Of a DNA stretch of 7,556 nucleotides, positions 1 through 5,114 are shown piece after piece. Below the pieces are notes generated by a model. The model was not told where the DNA came from. It was given only the letters and a program-made list of their open reading frames with translations, and did not search any database. Position numbers and translations under genes: made by a program. The stretch is from Candidatus Bipolaricaulota bacterium (GTDB lineage Bacteria; Bipolaricaulota; Bipolaricaulia; Bipolaricaulales; Bipolaricaulaceae). Position 1 is the stretch's first letter, and each line of letters starts with the position of its first letter. The stretch is taken from positions 1 to 7,556 of the forward strand of contig DQVA01000141.1 of assembly GCA_015661965.1 (NCBI GenBank), written 5' to 3'.

Positions 1-246
1 GGGGTTCACCGGATGGCGGCCCGGGCCGCAGCGCTAGCCGGAGCCGGACCCCGCTTCGTCCTGGGGGGCTTCCACCTCGCTGGTTTGGCTGAGGAAAAGC
101 TTGCCCGCCTGGTCCGGGCGCTGGCCGGGACCACTGAAGCAGCGTTCCCGGGGCACTGTACCGGGGAGGAAGCGTCGAAAGCTCTCCTCGAGATATTTCG
201 GGGGGGCGAGCGGCTCCGGGTGGGCTTCTCCCTGGAGGTCATCTGA
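1..246 (+). CDS. MBL-fold metallohydrolase, C-terminal part only
   Basis: The frame is open from the first base and ends at TGA 244-246, giving 81 visible residues. It contains VLGGFHLA (window residues 19-26), then a helical stretch, then HCTG followed by a helix and a final 'RVGFSLEVI' strand. GGFHL followed by HCTG is the C-terminal signature of the metallo-beta-lactamase-fold family often annotated as 7,8-dihydropterin-6-methyl-4-(beta-D-ribofuranosyl)aminobenzene-5'-phosphate synthase-like. The His residues of GGFHL and HCTG are expected metal or active-site residues. The first codons (GVHRMAARAAAL) align with the segment just after the family's GCSHPG motif, so the metal-binding HxHxDH part lies upstream of the window. 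An internal ATG at 13-15 is not the real start. Substrate cannot be told from this fragment. Confidence 0.85.
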   Translation, partial: GVHRMAARAAALAGAGPRFVLGGFHLAGLAEEKLARLVRALAGTTEAAFPGHCTGEEASKALLEIFRGGERLRVGFSLEVI

Positions 247-265
247 ACGGAGCCGCCACCTTTGG

Positions 266-296
266 CCTTGCCACAAACCCGTTGGCGCCGGCAAGG
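266..296 (+). terminator. Hairpin after the MBL-fold gene, possible terminator
   Basis: CCTTGCC (266-272) and GGCAAGG (290-296) are perfect 7-bp arms around a 17-nt loop, starting 19 nt after the hydrolase stop codon. No T-run follows (the sequence continues GCGGGGGG), so it is not a standard intrinsic terminator. A second hairpin, GAAGTTG/CAACTTC with loop TGCC, follows at 313-330. Confidence 0.3.
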
Positions 297-352
297 GCGG
301 GGGGACATGGCTGAAGTTGTGCCCAACTTCGACACTTGGGCCCTGGATTTGA

Positions 353-380
353 GATCACGTCCCGTCAAGTGGTGTAAATT
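353..380 (+). mobile_element. Possible solitary IS256-family terminal inverted repeat
   Basis: Positions 353-360 read GATCACGT and 361-380 read CCCGTCAAGTGGTGTAAATT. This resembles the end of IS256 as I recall it (GATAAAGTCC...GTGTAAAA): the shared pattern is GAT-A-GTCC-GT--A-T-GTGTAAA. The outer end would be at 353 and the element would extend to the right. I found no inverted partner (TTTACACCACTTGACGGG type) anywhere else in the window and no recognisable transposase. If real, it is a relic or one end of a decayed element. The match is from memory, not a search. Confidence 0.35.
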
Positions 381-390
381 GGGTTCCTCC

Positions 391-512
391 AGGGGCGTGT
401 GTTTAGCGTCCGCCCCTCAGGCCGGTTGCGGCCCCCCGGGGGAGACCGTCAAACGGCAGGGGAAGTTTCCCCTCCCTGTTCAACAGCACCTCCCTTAAAT
501 AGCTCCCGCTAT
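391..512. other. Tandem hairpins in gene-free DNA
   Basis: Three perfect hairpins occur within 122 nt: AGGGGCG/CGCCCCT (391-397 with 411-417), AGGGGAA/TTCCCCT with a 2-nt loop (458-473), and ATAGC/GCTAT with a 4-nt loop (499-512). Between the first two lies CCCCCGGGGG inside a near-complementary pair, GCCGGTT (421-427) and AAACGGC. Either strand could form them. Dense hairpins next to an IS-like end suggest IS subterminal structure, but a small structured RNA is also possible. I recognise no known RNA family. Confidence 0.35.
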
Positions 513-716
513 CCCGTGTTGCTTCGCCGTCACCGAGAGGCTGGATAGTGTCCCGGGGCGTGTGTCCGGCCTGGGGCATGGTCGCCTTCCCACAAAAACG
601 GAGACGGAAAGGATTCGCGAAATCCAGTGGTAGCCCCCGAACCCATCGCAGAGCTTTTTGCCAATGGCAAGCACTGCTGGGGCCATAGTTCCCATGGGCC
701 TTCGTGACTTGGTGAT

Positions 717-740
717 AAAAACCCCGGTGCCCTCAGGGAT
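717..740 (-). terminator. Weak candidate terminator of pheS
   Basis: On the minus strand, starting 12 nt after the pheS stop, ATCCC (740-736) can pair with GGGGT (725-721), with one G-T wobble and a 10-nt loop. A run of five T follows (721-717). The T-run and placement fit an intrinsic terminator; the 5-bp stem is weak. Confidence 0.35.
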
Positions 741-751
741 GGATACAGGCA

Positions 752-1753
752 CTAAAACTGGGATAGGAAACGGATGTCGTTCTGGTAGAACAGGCGGATG
801 TCCTCGATCCCCCAGCGCAGCATGGCCATGCGCTCTATCCCAAGCCCAAAGGCAAACCCAGTGACCTCCTCCGGGTCGTAGCCCACCTCCGTGAGCACCG
901 CCGGGTCCACCATTCCCGCCCCCATGATCTCCAACCACGGCCCACCCTCCCGGCGGATGTGTACCTGGGCCGAGGGCTCGGTGAACGGGAAGAAGTCGGC
1001 GGAGAACCGCATCTCATAGCCCGGGCCGAAGAACCGGCGCACGAACTCCTCGATGATCCACTTGAGATGGGCCATGGTGAGCCCCCGCTCCACCCATAGC
1101 AGCTCCACCTGGTGGAACACCGGGGAGTGGGTGGCATCCGGGGTGTCCCGCCGGTAACAGCGACCGGGGCAGATGATGCGCACCGGGGGCTTCCTGGACT
1201 TCATCACCCGGATCTGTACCGGGGAGGTGTGGGTGCGCAGCAGGTGGGTGTCGTCGATGTAGAAGGAATCCCACTCATCCCGGGCCGGGTGGTCCTCCGG
1301 GATGTTCAGGGCCTCGAAGTTGTGGTAGTCGTCCTCCACCTCGGGGCCGCTCGCCACATCGAACCCCATGCGCATGAAGATGTCCTCGATCTCCAGGCGC
1401 ACTTGGGTGAGGGGATGCAGGTGCCCTAGGGGCCGCCACTTGCCTGGCAGGGTGAAATCGTAACGTTCTGCAGCCAGGCGCCTCTCCCACTCCCTTTGCT
1501 CGATCTCACGGCCCTTCTCCTCGATAGCCTGGCTGATCTCCCGCTTGAGCTGGTTGAGGATCCGGCCCGCGTGGGGCCGCTCCTGGGGGGGGAACTCCTT
1601 CAAGGAGGAAAGGAGCCGGGTGAGGTGGCCCTTACGGCCCAGGAACCGGATTCGGGCCGCCTCCAGCGCCTCGGCATCAGTAACCTCAGCCAGGGCCGCC
1701 CGCCAGGCCGCCCGCAGCTCCTCCACCTTGCGCTCCAGTTCCGCAAGCGTCAT
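752..1753 (-). CDS. pheS: Phenylalanine--tRNA ligase alpha subunit (PheS)
   Basis: This is the catalytic alpha chain of the alpha2beta2 enzyme that charges tRNA-Phe in the cytoplasm. From ATG 1753 it is 333 residues, close to the usual length of about 340. An N-terminal charged helical segment (about 1-95), expected to form the tRNA-binding coiled coil, contains FLGRKGHLT (37-45). The class II synthetase core follows: motif 1 begins around HPLTQVRLEIEDIF (113 on), then GPEVEDDYHNFEALNIPEDHPAR, motif 2 GRCYRRDTPDATHSPVFHQ, FPFTEPSAQV and motif 3 GLGIERMAML, ending LFYQND...FLSQF. Two ATGs are available. The upstream one (1762) overlaps a TATAAT box and neither has a Shine-Dalgarno, so I prefer 1753 and a leaderless mRNA. 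No pheT follows on this strand, which is unusual for bacteria; the beta chain must lie elsewhere. Confidence 0.97.
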   Translation of the reverse strand: MTLAELERKVEELRAAWRAALAEVTDAEALEAARIRFLGRKGHLTRLLSSLKEFPPQERPHAGRILNQLKREISQAIEEKGREIEQREWERRLAAERYDFTLPGKWRPLGHLHPLTQVRLEIEDIFMRMGFDVASGPEVEDDYHNFEALNIPEDHPARDEWDSFYIDDTHLLRTHTSPVQIRVMKSRKPPVRIICPGRCYRRDTPDATHSPVFHQVELLWVERGLTMAHLKWIIEEFVRRFFGPGYEMRFSADFFPFTEPSAQVHIRREGGPWLEIMGAGMVDPAVLTEVGYDPEEVTGFAFGLGIERMAMLRWGIEDIRLFYQNDIRFLSQF

Positions 1754-1760
1754 GGGCTGC

Positions 1761-1790
1761 ATTATAGAGAGCAACACCGCCCGACTCCAA
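1761..1790 (-). promoter_or_regulatory. pheS promoter with -10 box abutting the start codon
   Basis: Read on the minus strand, TTGGAG (1790-1785) is followed by an 18-nt spacer and a perfect TATAAT (1766-1761). Transcription starting about 7 nt after the -10 box would begin at or next to the A of the ATG at 1753. The -35 box matches the consensus TTGACA only in TTG; the -10 box is perfect. Confidence 0.6.
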
Positions 1791-1867
1791 ACCACCCGCC
1801 ACTCCCGCATCGGATGGCCCCCATACCGTTCCTGAGGCCAGCTTCAGACCGGACCCAAAGAGCCGTT

Positions 1868-1896
1868 TTGACGGCGTCCTTCCCCATTCCTAGAAT
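1868..1896 (+). promoter_or_regulatory. Promoter of the peptidase-polyamine gene run
   Basis: TTGACG (1868-1873, 5 of 6 to consensus), a 17-bp spacer, and TAGAAT (1891-1896, 5 of 6) form a near-consensus sigma-70-type promoter. The predicted start near 1903 leaves a leader of about 26 nt that includes the ribosome binding site GAGGAGGGG (1917-1925) ahead of the ATG at 1929. It diverges from the pheS promoter about 80 bp away. Confidence 0.75.
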
Positions 1897-1928
1897 GGAG
1901 AACATATTTTGCGGTTGAGGAGGGGACC

Positions 1929-3020
1929 ATGGACCACGCGGCCCGCAGGGCCAAGCTCAGGCGGCGCCTGGCGGAGGAAGGCCTGGACGCTTTCCTGGTG
2001 ATCAACCTCGAGGGTTCCGACGGTGCAAACCTACGCTACCTCACCGGGTTCACCGGCTCGGCCGGGGGCCTGATCGTGGGAAAGGAAGGCGACGTGTTCG
2101 CCACCGATTCCCGCTACACCGAACGGGCCGCCCGGGAGGTGCCGGACCTCCCGATAGAGAAGCTGCCCGGCCGCTGGCTGGACTGGCTGGCGGATCGGCT
2201 GGAGTCCCTCTCCCTGAAGCGGGTGGGGATCGGGGCCCAGCGGACTAGCCTCTGGCTTTATCGGGAACTGGAAAAGAGGCTGAAAGGGGTGGAGCTAGTC
2301 CCCCTGGAGGGCTGGGTGGAAGGGCTGCGGCGGGTGAAGGACCCGGAGGAGGTGGAGCGGATCGCGGCCGCGGCGCGGCTTACCGACGAAGGCCTGCGTT
2401 GGCTCCTGGGGCGCCTCAAGCCGGGGACAAGCGAGCGGGAGGCCGCCCTGGAACTGGAGATGTGGTACCGCAAGAACGGCGCCGACCACGTGGCCTTCGA
2501 CCTGATCGTAGCCTTCGGCGAGGGCTCCTCCATGCCCCATTACCTCCCCGGGGAGCGGGAGCTGAAGGAAGGGGACTTGATCCTGCTGGACATCGGGGCC
2601 AAGGTGGACGGGTACTGCGCCGACCTCACCCGGGTGGTGGCCCTGGGACGGCCGGCCCCCGAGGCGCGGGCCATCTACGAGCTGGTGCTTGAGGCCAACC
2701 GGGCCGGGCTGGAGGCGGTGCGGGCCGGGGTCACCGGGGTGGAGGCGGACCGGGCCGCCCGAAAGTTGATCCAGGAGGCCGGCTACGGGGACCAGTTCGG
2801 CCACGGCCTGGGCCACGGGGTGGGCCTGGAGGTGCACGAAGGACCGCGCCTGTCCCCTGTGTCCGAGGATACCCTGGAGGCGGGGATGGTCGTCACCGTG
2901 GAGCCCGGGGTTTATCTCCCGGGGAAGCTGGGGGTGAGGATCGAGGACCTGGTGGTGGTGCGGCCCGATGGCTGCGAGATCCTGTCCGCCTTCCCCAAGG
3001 AGGAGCTGCTGGTCCTGTAG
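1929..3020 (+). CDS. M24 family Xaa-Pro peptidase (aminopeptidase P/prolidase type)
   Basis: This cytoplasmic dinuclear metal peptidase should cleave the bond between any residue and proline at the N-terminus of peptides. It has 363 residues, normal for the short bacterial form (similar to Bacillus YqhT). An N-terminal creatinase-like domain (about 1-130) includes NLRYLTGFTGSAGG, and the C-terminal pita-bread catalytic domain begins near 140. All five expected metal ligands are visible: Asp221 (LLDIGAK), Asp232 (ADLTR), His296 (GHGVG), Glu325 (TVEPGVY) and Glu339 (VRIEDL). Conserved His292 and His303 (EVHEGP) are also present. There is no signal peptide. ATG 1929 is supported by the upstream GAGGAGGGG. 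Aminopeptidase and dipeptidase (PepQ) activities cannot be separated by eye. It heads the gene run, 61 nt before bpsA; a link to polyamines is not obvious, though peptide turnover can supply arginine. Confidence 0.93.
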   Translation: MDHAARRAKLRRRLAEEGLDAFLVINLEGSDGANLRYLTGFTGSAGGLIVGKEGDVFATDSRYTERAAREVPDLPIEKLPGRWLDWLADRLESLSLKRVGIGAQRTSLWLYRELEKRLKGVELVPLEGWVEGLRRVKDPEEVERIAAAARLTDEGLRWLLGRLKPGTSEREAALELEMWYRKNGADHVAFDLIVAFGEGSSMPHYLPGERELKEGDLILLDIGAKVDGYCADLTRVVALGRPAPEARAIYELVLEANRAGLEAVRAGVTGVEADRAARKLIQEAGYGDQFGHGLGHGVGLEVHEGPRLSPVSEDTLEAGMVVTVEPGVYLPGKLGVRIEDLVVVRPDGCEILSAFPKEELLVL

Positions 3021-3070
3021 CAGCCGGGGGGGATTTCCGGTATCCTCCAGCCCCTGAAAAACCCTTCCCG

Positions 3071-3079
3071 AGGAGGTGA
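3071..3079 (+). promoter_or_regulatory. Ribosome binding site that fixes the bpsA start
   Basis: AGGAGGTGA is a perfect complement of the usual 16S rRNA 3' end and lies 2 nt before ATG 3082. A GTG at 3076-3078 is inside this site, so the two-codon-longer start is very unlikely. The same 9-mer with the same spacing precedes speD. Confidence 0.85.
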
Positions 3080-3081
3080 GA

Positions 3082-4137
3082 ATGGATCTACATGTGATAG
3101 CCGAGGCCGTGCGCGCCCGCACTTCGCTTCCCTTCACCGACCGGGACGCGGAGCGCATCCTGGCCGCAATCCTTACCTCGGAGGACATCTGGCGCATCAT
3201 CGACCTTTCGGACGTGCCGGTGATGGCCCTGTGCCAGGCGCTGCGGGAGATGGGGAAGGCGGGATGGCTGGAGTTCGCCGGGGAGCGGATCAGGCTCACC
3301 CCGGAGGGCCGAGGACTGATCCAAGGGGCGGGCATCGCCCCAGCCCTGGAGCTGCGCTGCCCCCGCTGCGGCGGCCGCGGGGTGGAGCTGGGCCCGGTGG
3401 CCCCGATCGCGGAGAAGTTCAGGGGGATAGCTAAATCCCGTCCGGAGGCCATCCAGGATTACGACCAGGGCTACGTCACCGAGGAGTCCACCCTGTACCG
3501 GATCGCCTTCCTGTGGGCCCGGGGGGACCTGGCCGGAAAGGAGCTGCTGGTCCTGGGGGACGACGATCTGGTGTCCCTGGCCGCCGCCCTCACCGGCGCC
3601 CCCAAGCGGGTGGTGATGCTGGATATCGACGAGCGACTGGTAGGGTTCGTGCGGGAGGTGGCCCGGGGGGAGGGCCTGCAGGTGGAGGCCCTGCAGCATG
3701 ACCTCAGGGAGCCCCTTCCCGCGGGGCTGCTTTCGGCGTTCGATACCTTCTTCTGCGACCCCACCGAATCGCTGCGGGGCTTTTTGGCGTTCGCCGGGCG
3801 CGGCATCTCCGCCCTCAAAGGCCCGGGCGGCGCTGGCTACATGGGCCTCACCCGCCGGGAGGCGTCCCTCTCAAAATGGCGGGCCATTCAGCGGGAGCTC
3901 CTGGAGCGGGGGGCAGTGCTCACCGACCTGCGGGACGACTTCCACGACTACGTGAACTGGCCCTACATCGAGACCATGCGCTCTTGGGAACACCTGCCGG
4001 TGAAAAGGGTGCCCGGTCGTGATGAGCCCTGGTACCGCTCCGCGTTGATCAGGATAGAGCTGGTGGAGGCGCCCAAGGTGGCCAATGAGCGCCTTGAGGG
4101 CGACATCTTCACCGATCCGGAAGCCGCCACCACCTAG
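3082..4137 (+). CDS. bpsA: N4-bis(aminopropyl)spermidine synthase (branched-chain polyamine synthase)
   Basis: BpsA transfers two aminopropyl groups in succession from decarboxylated AdoMet to the N4 atom of spermidine, making the quaternary branched polyamine that supports growth at high temperature. The protein has 351 residues. Residues 1-85 look like a winged helix (DIWRIIDLSDVPV, then LREMGKAGWLEF and IRLTPEGR). A CPRCGGRG knuckle follows at 93-100. The Rossmann-like aminopropyltransferase domain then shows the family motifs QDYDQGYVT (125-133), LGDDD (158-162, replacing the GGGDG of SpeE), LDID (180-183) and CDPTES (225-230). This motif set is distinct from SpeE and matches PF01861 proteins. 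Placement with pdaD, speD, speE and speB makes the function firm. The stop is 13 nt before pdaD. No own promoter is clear in the 61-nt gap upstream. Confidence 0.94.
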   Translation: MDLHVIAEAVRARTSLPFTDRDAERILAAILTSEDIWRIIDLSDVPVMALCQALREMGKAGWLEFAGERIRLTPEGRGLIQGAGIAPALELRCPRCGGRGVELGPVAPIAEKFRGIAKSRPEAIQDYDQGYVTEESTLYRIAFLWARGDLAGKELLVLGDDDLVSLAAALTGAPKRVVMLDIDERLVGFVREVARGEGLQVEALQHDLREPLPAGLLSAFDTFFCDPTESLRGFLAFAGRGISALKGPGGAGYMGLTRREASLSKWRAIQRELLERGAVLTDLRDDFHDYVNWPYIETMRSWEHLPVKRVPGRDEPWYRSALIRIELVEAPKVANERLEGDIFTDPEAATT

Positions 4138-4150
4138 CCAGGGGGCCGGG

Positions 4151-4609
4151 ATGATCCCAAACGAGATAAGGAAAGCCTGTCTTGTCGCCGGGGCGGCGGA
4201 GGGGACGAGCGAGCTCAACGCCTTCGACGGGGCGCTCCTTTCCGCCGGAATCGGGGACCTCAACCTGGTGCGGGTGACCAGCATCATCCCCCCGCACGTG
4301 GAGCTGGTGGAGGCCCCGCCCCAGCTCCCCAAGGGGGCGTTCGCCCTCGTCGTCTACAGCTCCCGTACCTCGTCGGTGCCCGGGGAGACGCTGGCGGCAG
4401 CGGTGGCGGTGGGCCGGGCCCCGGACGGCTTCGGGGTGATCATGGAGGCCCAAGGGGACTCCCAAGCCCAGGCAGTGATGGAGGCCCGCGCCAAGGTGGA
4501 AGAGGCGTTCCGGATGCGGGGCCTGGAGCTCGCCGACCTGCGGGTGGCGGCGGCGGAGCACCGGGTGGACCGGTGTGGCGGTGTGGTGGCGGCATGCCTA
4601 TTTTTCTGA
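4151..4609 (+). CDS. pdaD: Pyruvoyl-dependent arginine decarboxylase proenzyme
   Basis: PdaD makes agmatine and CO2 from arginine, the entry step of this polyamine route. The chain has 152 residues, near the archaeal norm (about 160), and cleaves itself into beta and alpha chains. Family blocks are AGAAEGTSELNAFDGALLSAGIGDLNLVR cut here to its key parts: EGTSELNAFDGALL (17-30) and NLVRVTSIIPP (38-48). Cleavage should fall between Thr43 and Ser44, Ser44 becoming the pyruvoyl group. VPGET (76-80), IMEAQG with Glu99 as the probable proton donor, and a terminal AEHRVDRCGGVVAACLFF complete the fold. Many relatives have Ser-Ser at the cleavage point; Thr-Ser is known in the Chlamydophila enzyme. 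ATG 4151 is preferred over upstream starts inside bpsA because AGGGGG lies 5 nt ahead and family similarity begins here. Confidence 0.93.
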   Translation: MIPNEIRKACLVAGAAEGTSELNAFDGALLSAGIGDLNLVRVTSIIPPHVELVEAPPQLPKGAFALVVYSSRTSSVPGETLAAAVAVGRAPDGFGVIMEAQGDSQAQAVMEARAKVEEAFRMRGLELADLRVAAAEHRVDRCGGVVAACLFF

Positions 4610-4620
4610 CCCCCGCCCGG

Positions 4621-4645
4621 GGCGCGGCTGGACCCCCGCCGCGCC
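4621..4645 (+). terminator. Strong hairpin after pdaD, possible terminator or attenuator
   Basis: GGCGCGGC (4621-4628) and GCCGCGCC (4638-4645) form a perfect 8-bp all-GC stem with a 9-nt loop, 12 nt after the pdaD stop. No T-run follows, so it may slow or stop only part of transcription, or protect the upstream mRNA end. Confidence 0.45.
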
Positions 4646-4657
4646 ACGTCATAAAAT
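4629..4657 (+). promoter_or_regulatory. Possible internal promoter for speD-speE-speB
   Basis: TGGACC (4629-4634, 4 of 6 to TTGACA), a 17-bp spacer and TAAAAT (4652-4657, 5 of 6 to TATAAT). The -35 box sits in the loop of the 4621-4645 hairpin. A start near 4664 would give a leader of about 100 nt. An alternative -35-like TTGACC at 4678 has no -10 partner. Confidence 0.4.
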
Positions 4658-4672
4658 CACCAGCGTGAACAG

Positions 4673-4727
4673 GCCACTTGACCTGGGAGGTGGCACGGCC
4701 CTTTTGGGGACCCCCCCAAGGGGGCCG
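4673..4727 (+). promoter_or_regulatory. Two tandem hairpins in the speD leader
   Basis: Hairpin A: GCCACTT (4673-4679) pairs with AGGTGGC-type arm 4688-4694, 7 bp with one wobble and an 8-nt loop. Hairpin B follows 1 nt later: CGGCCCTTTTGGGG (4696-4709) pairs with CCCCAAGGGGGCCG (4714-4727), 14 bp with two G-U wobbles and a 4-nt loop ACCC. Hairpin B ends 28 nt before the Shine-Dalgarno of speD. No known riboswitch class is recognised. The position, directly before AdoMet decarboxylase, suggests control of that step. Confidence 0.5.
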
Positions 4728-4755
4728 CTTGCATGTGCCGAAACGTTCCCGGGGG

Positions 4756-4764
4756 AGGAGGTGA
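4756..4764 (+). promoter_or_regulatory. Perfect ribosome binding site of speD
   Basis: AGGAGGTGA ends 2 nt before ATG 4767 and decides the start. An in-frame ATG far upstream at 4575 lies inside pdaD and has no family similarity after it. Confidence 0.85.
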
Positions 4765-4766
4765 AA

Positions 4767-5114
4767 ATGAAGGCACTCGGGAGGCAGCTCGTGGTCGAAC
4801 TTTGGGGGTGCGAGCGCAACCTGAACGAGCCGGAGGAAATCCGCAGGGCACTCCAGGAGGCGGTGGACCGGGCGAACGCCACCGGGCTGGACATCCAAGT
4901 CCACACGTTCAACCCCCACGGGGTGTCCGGGGTGGCGGTGATCGCCGAGTCCCACATCTCCCTGCATACCTGGCCGGAGCTCGAATACGTGGCCCTGGAC
5001 GTGTTCACCTGCGGGGACAAGGCGATCCCCGAGGCCGCCGTGGAGGTGTTCCGGGAGCTCTTCCGGCCCCAGCGCGTGGAGGTGCTGGAGATAAAGCGAG
5101 GCATCCAGCTATGA
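4767..5114 (+). CDS. speD: S-adenosylmethionine decarboxylase proenzyme, class 1B
   Basis: This small pyruvoyl enzyme (symbol speD or speH) makes decarboxylated AdoMet, the aminopropyl donor used by SpeE and BpsA. It has 115 residues, slightly shorter than Thermotoga and Bacillus forms (about 125-130). Key features are LWGCERNLN (12-20), HTFNPHGVSGVAVIAES (46-62) and HISLHTWPE (63-71). Self-cleavage is expected between Glu61 and Ser62, Ser62 forming the pyruvoyl group. His67 and Cys82 (FTCGDKA) match the residues needed for processing and proton transfer. The tail ends EIKRGIQL, as is common in the family. It has a perfect ribosome binding site and a structured leader, and its stop overlaps the speE start (ATGA). 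Crenarchaeal arginine decarboxylases descend from this family, but a true PdaD next door makes AdoMet the likely substrate. Confidence 0.95.
   Translation: MKALGRQLVVELWGCERNLNEPEEIRRALQEAVDRANATGLDIQVHTFNPHGVSGVAVIAESHISLHTWPELEYVALDVFTCGDKAIPEAAVEVFRELFRPQRVEVLEIKRGIQL

Larger units (their letters stand above)
247..751. other. 505-bp stretch without a convincing gene
   Basis: The region lies between the 3' ends of two convergent genes, the hydrolase on plus and pheS on minus. No open frame here has both a credible start signal and a recognisable protein. It looks less GC-rich than the genes and is full of short perfect inverted repeats: 266-296, 313-330, 391-417, 458-473, 499-512, 611-625 and 658-670. 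It also contains a sequence at 353-380 resembling the terminus of an IS256-family element. A decayed mobile element, or an unrecognised structured RNA, fits better than a protein gene. Confidence 0.6.

Noticed and set aside
403..579. 58-codon minus-strand open frame starting MPQAGHTPRD, with weak SD-like AAGG upstream; frame open back to 732.
   Set aside because: No recognisable family, another minus frame is equally open here, and the region is full of inverted repeats. A search for homologues would decide.
658..670. TTGCC-AAT-GGCAA hairpin next to TTTTT, considered as a terminator.
   Set aside because: The T-run precedes the stem on plus and becomes an A-run on minus, so the order is wrong for either strand.
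495..938. 147-codon minus-strand frame running out of pheS into the gap.
   Set aside because: Its first part is an out-of-frame shadow of pheS, Gly/His-rich, and the tail shows no known domain.
3018..3046. TATCCT (3041-3046) as a possible -10 box for bpsA.
   Set aside because: Only 4 of 6 matches and no -35 hexamer at a suitable distance.
2295..3452. 385-codon minus-strand frame opposite the peptidase and bpsA.
   Set aside because: Antisense shadow of two well-supported genes; Pro/Gly/His-rich composition typical of GC-rich complementary frames.
4733..5110. Upstream extension of the speE frame.
   Set aside because: It overlaps speD in another frame, is Arg/Gly/Pro-rich, and SpeE similarity begins only after ATG 5111.
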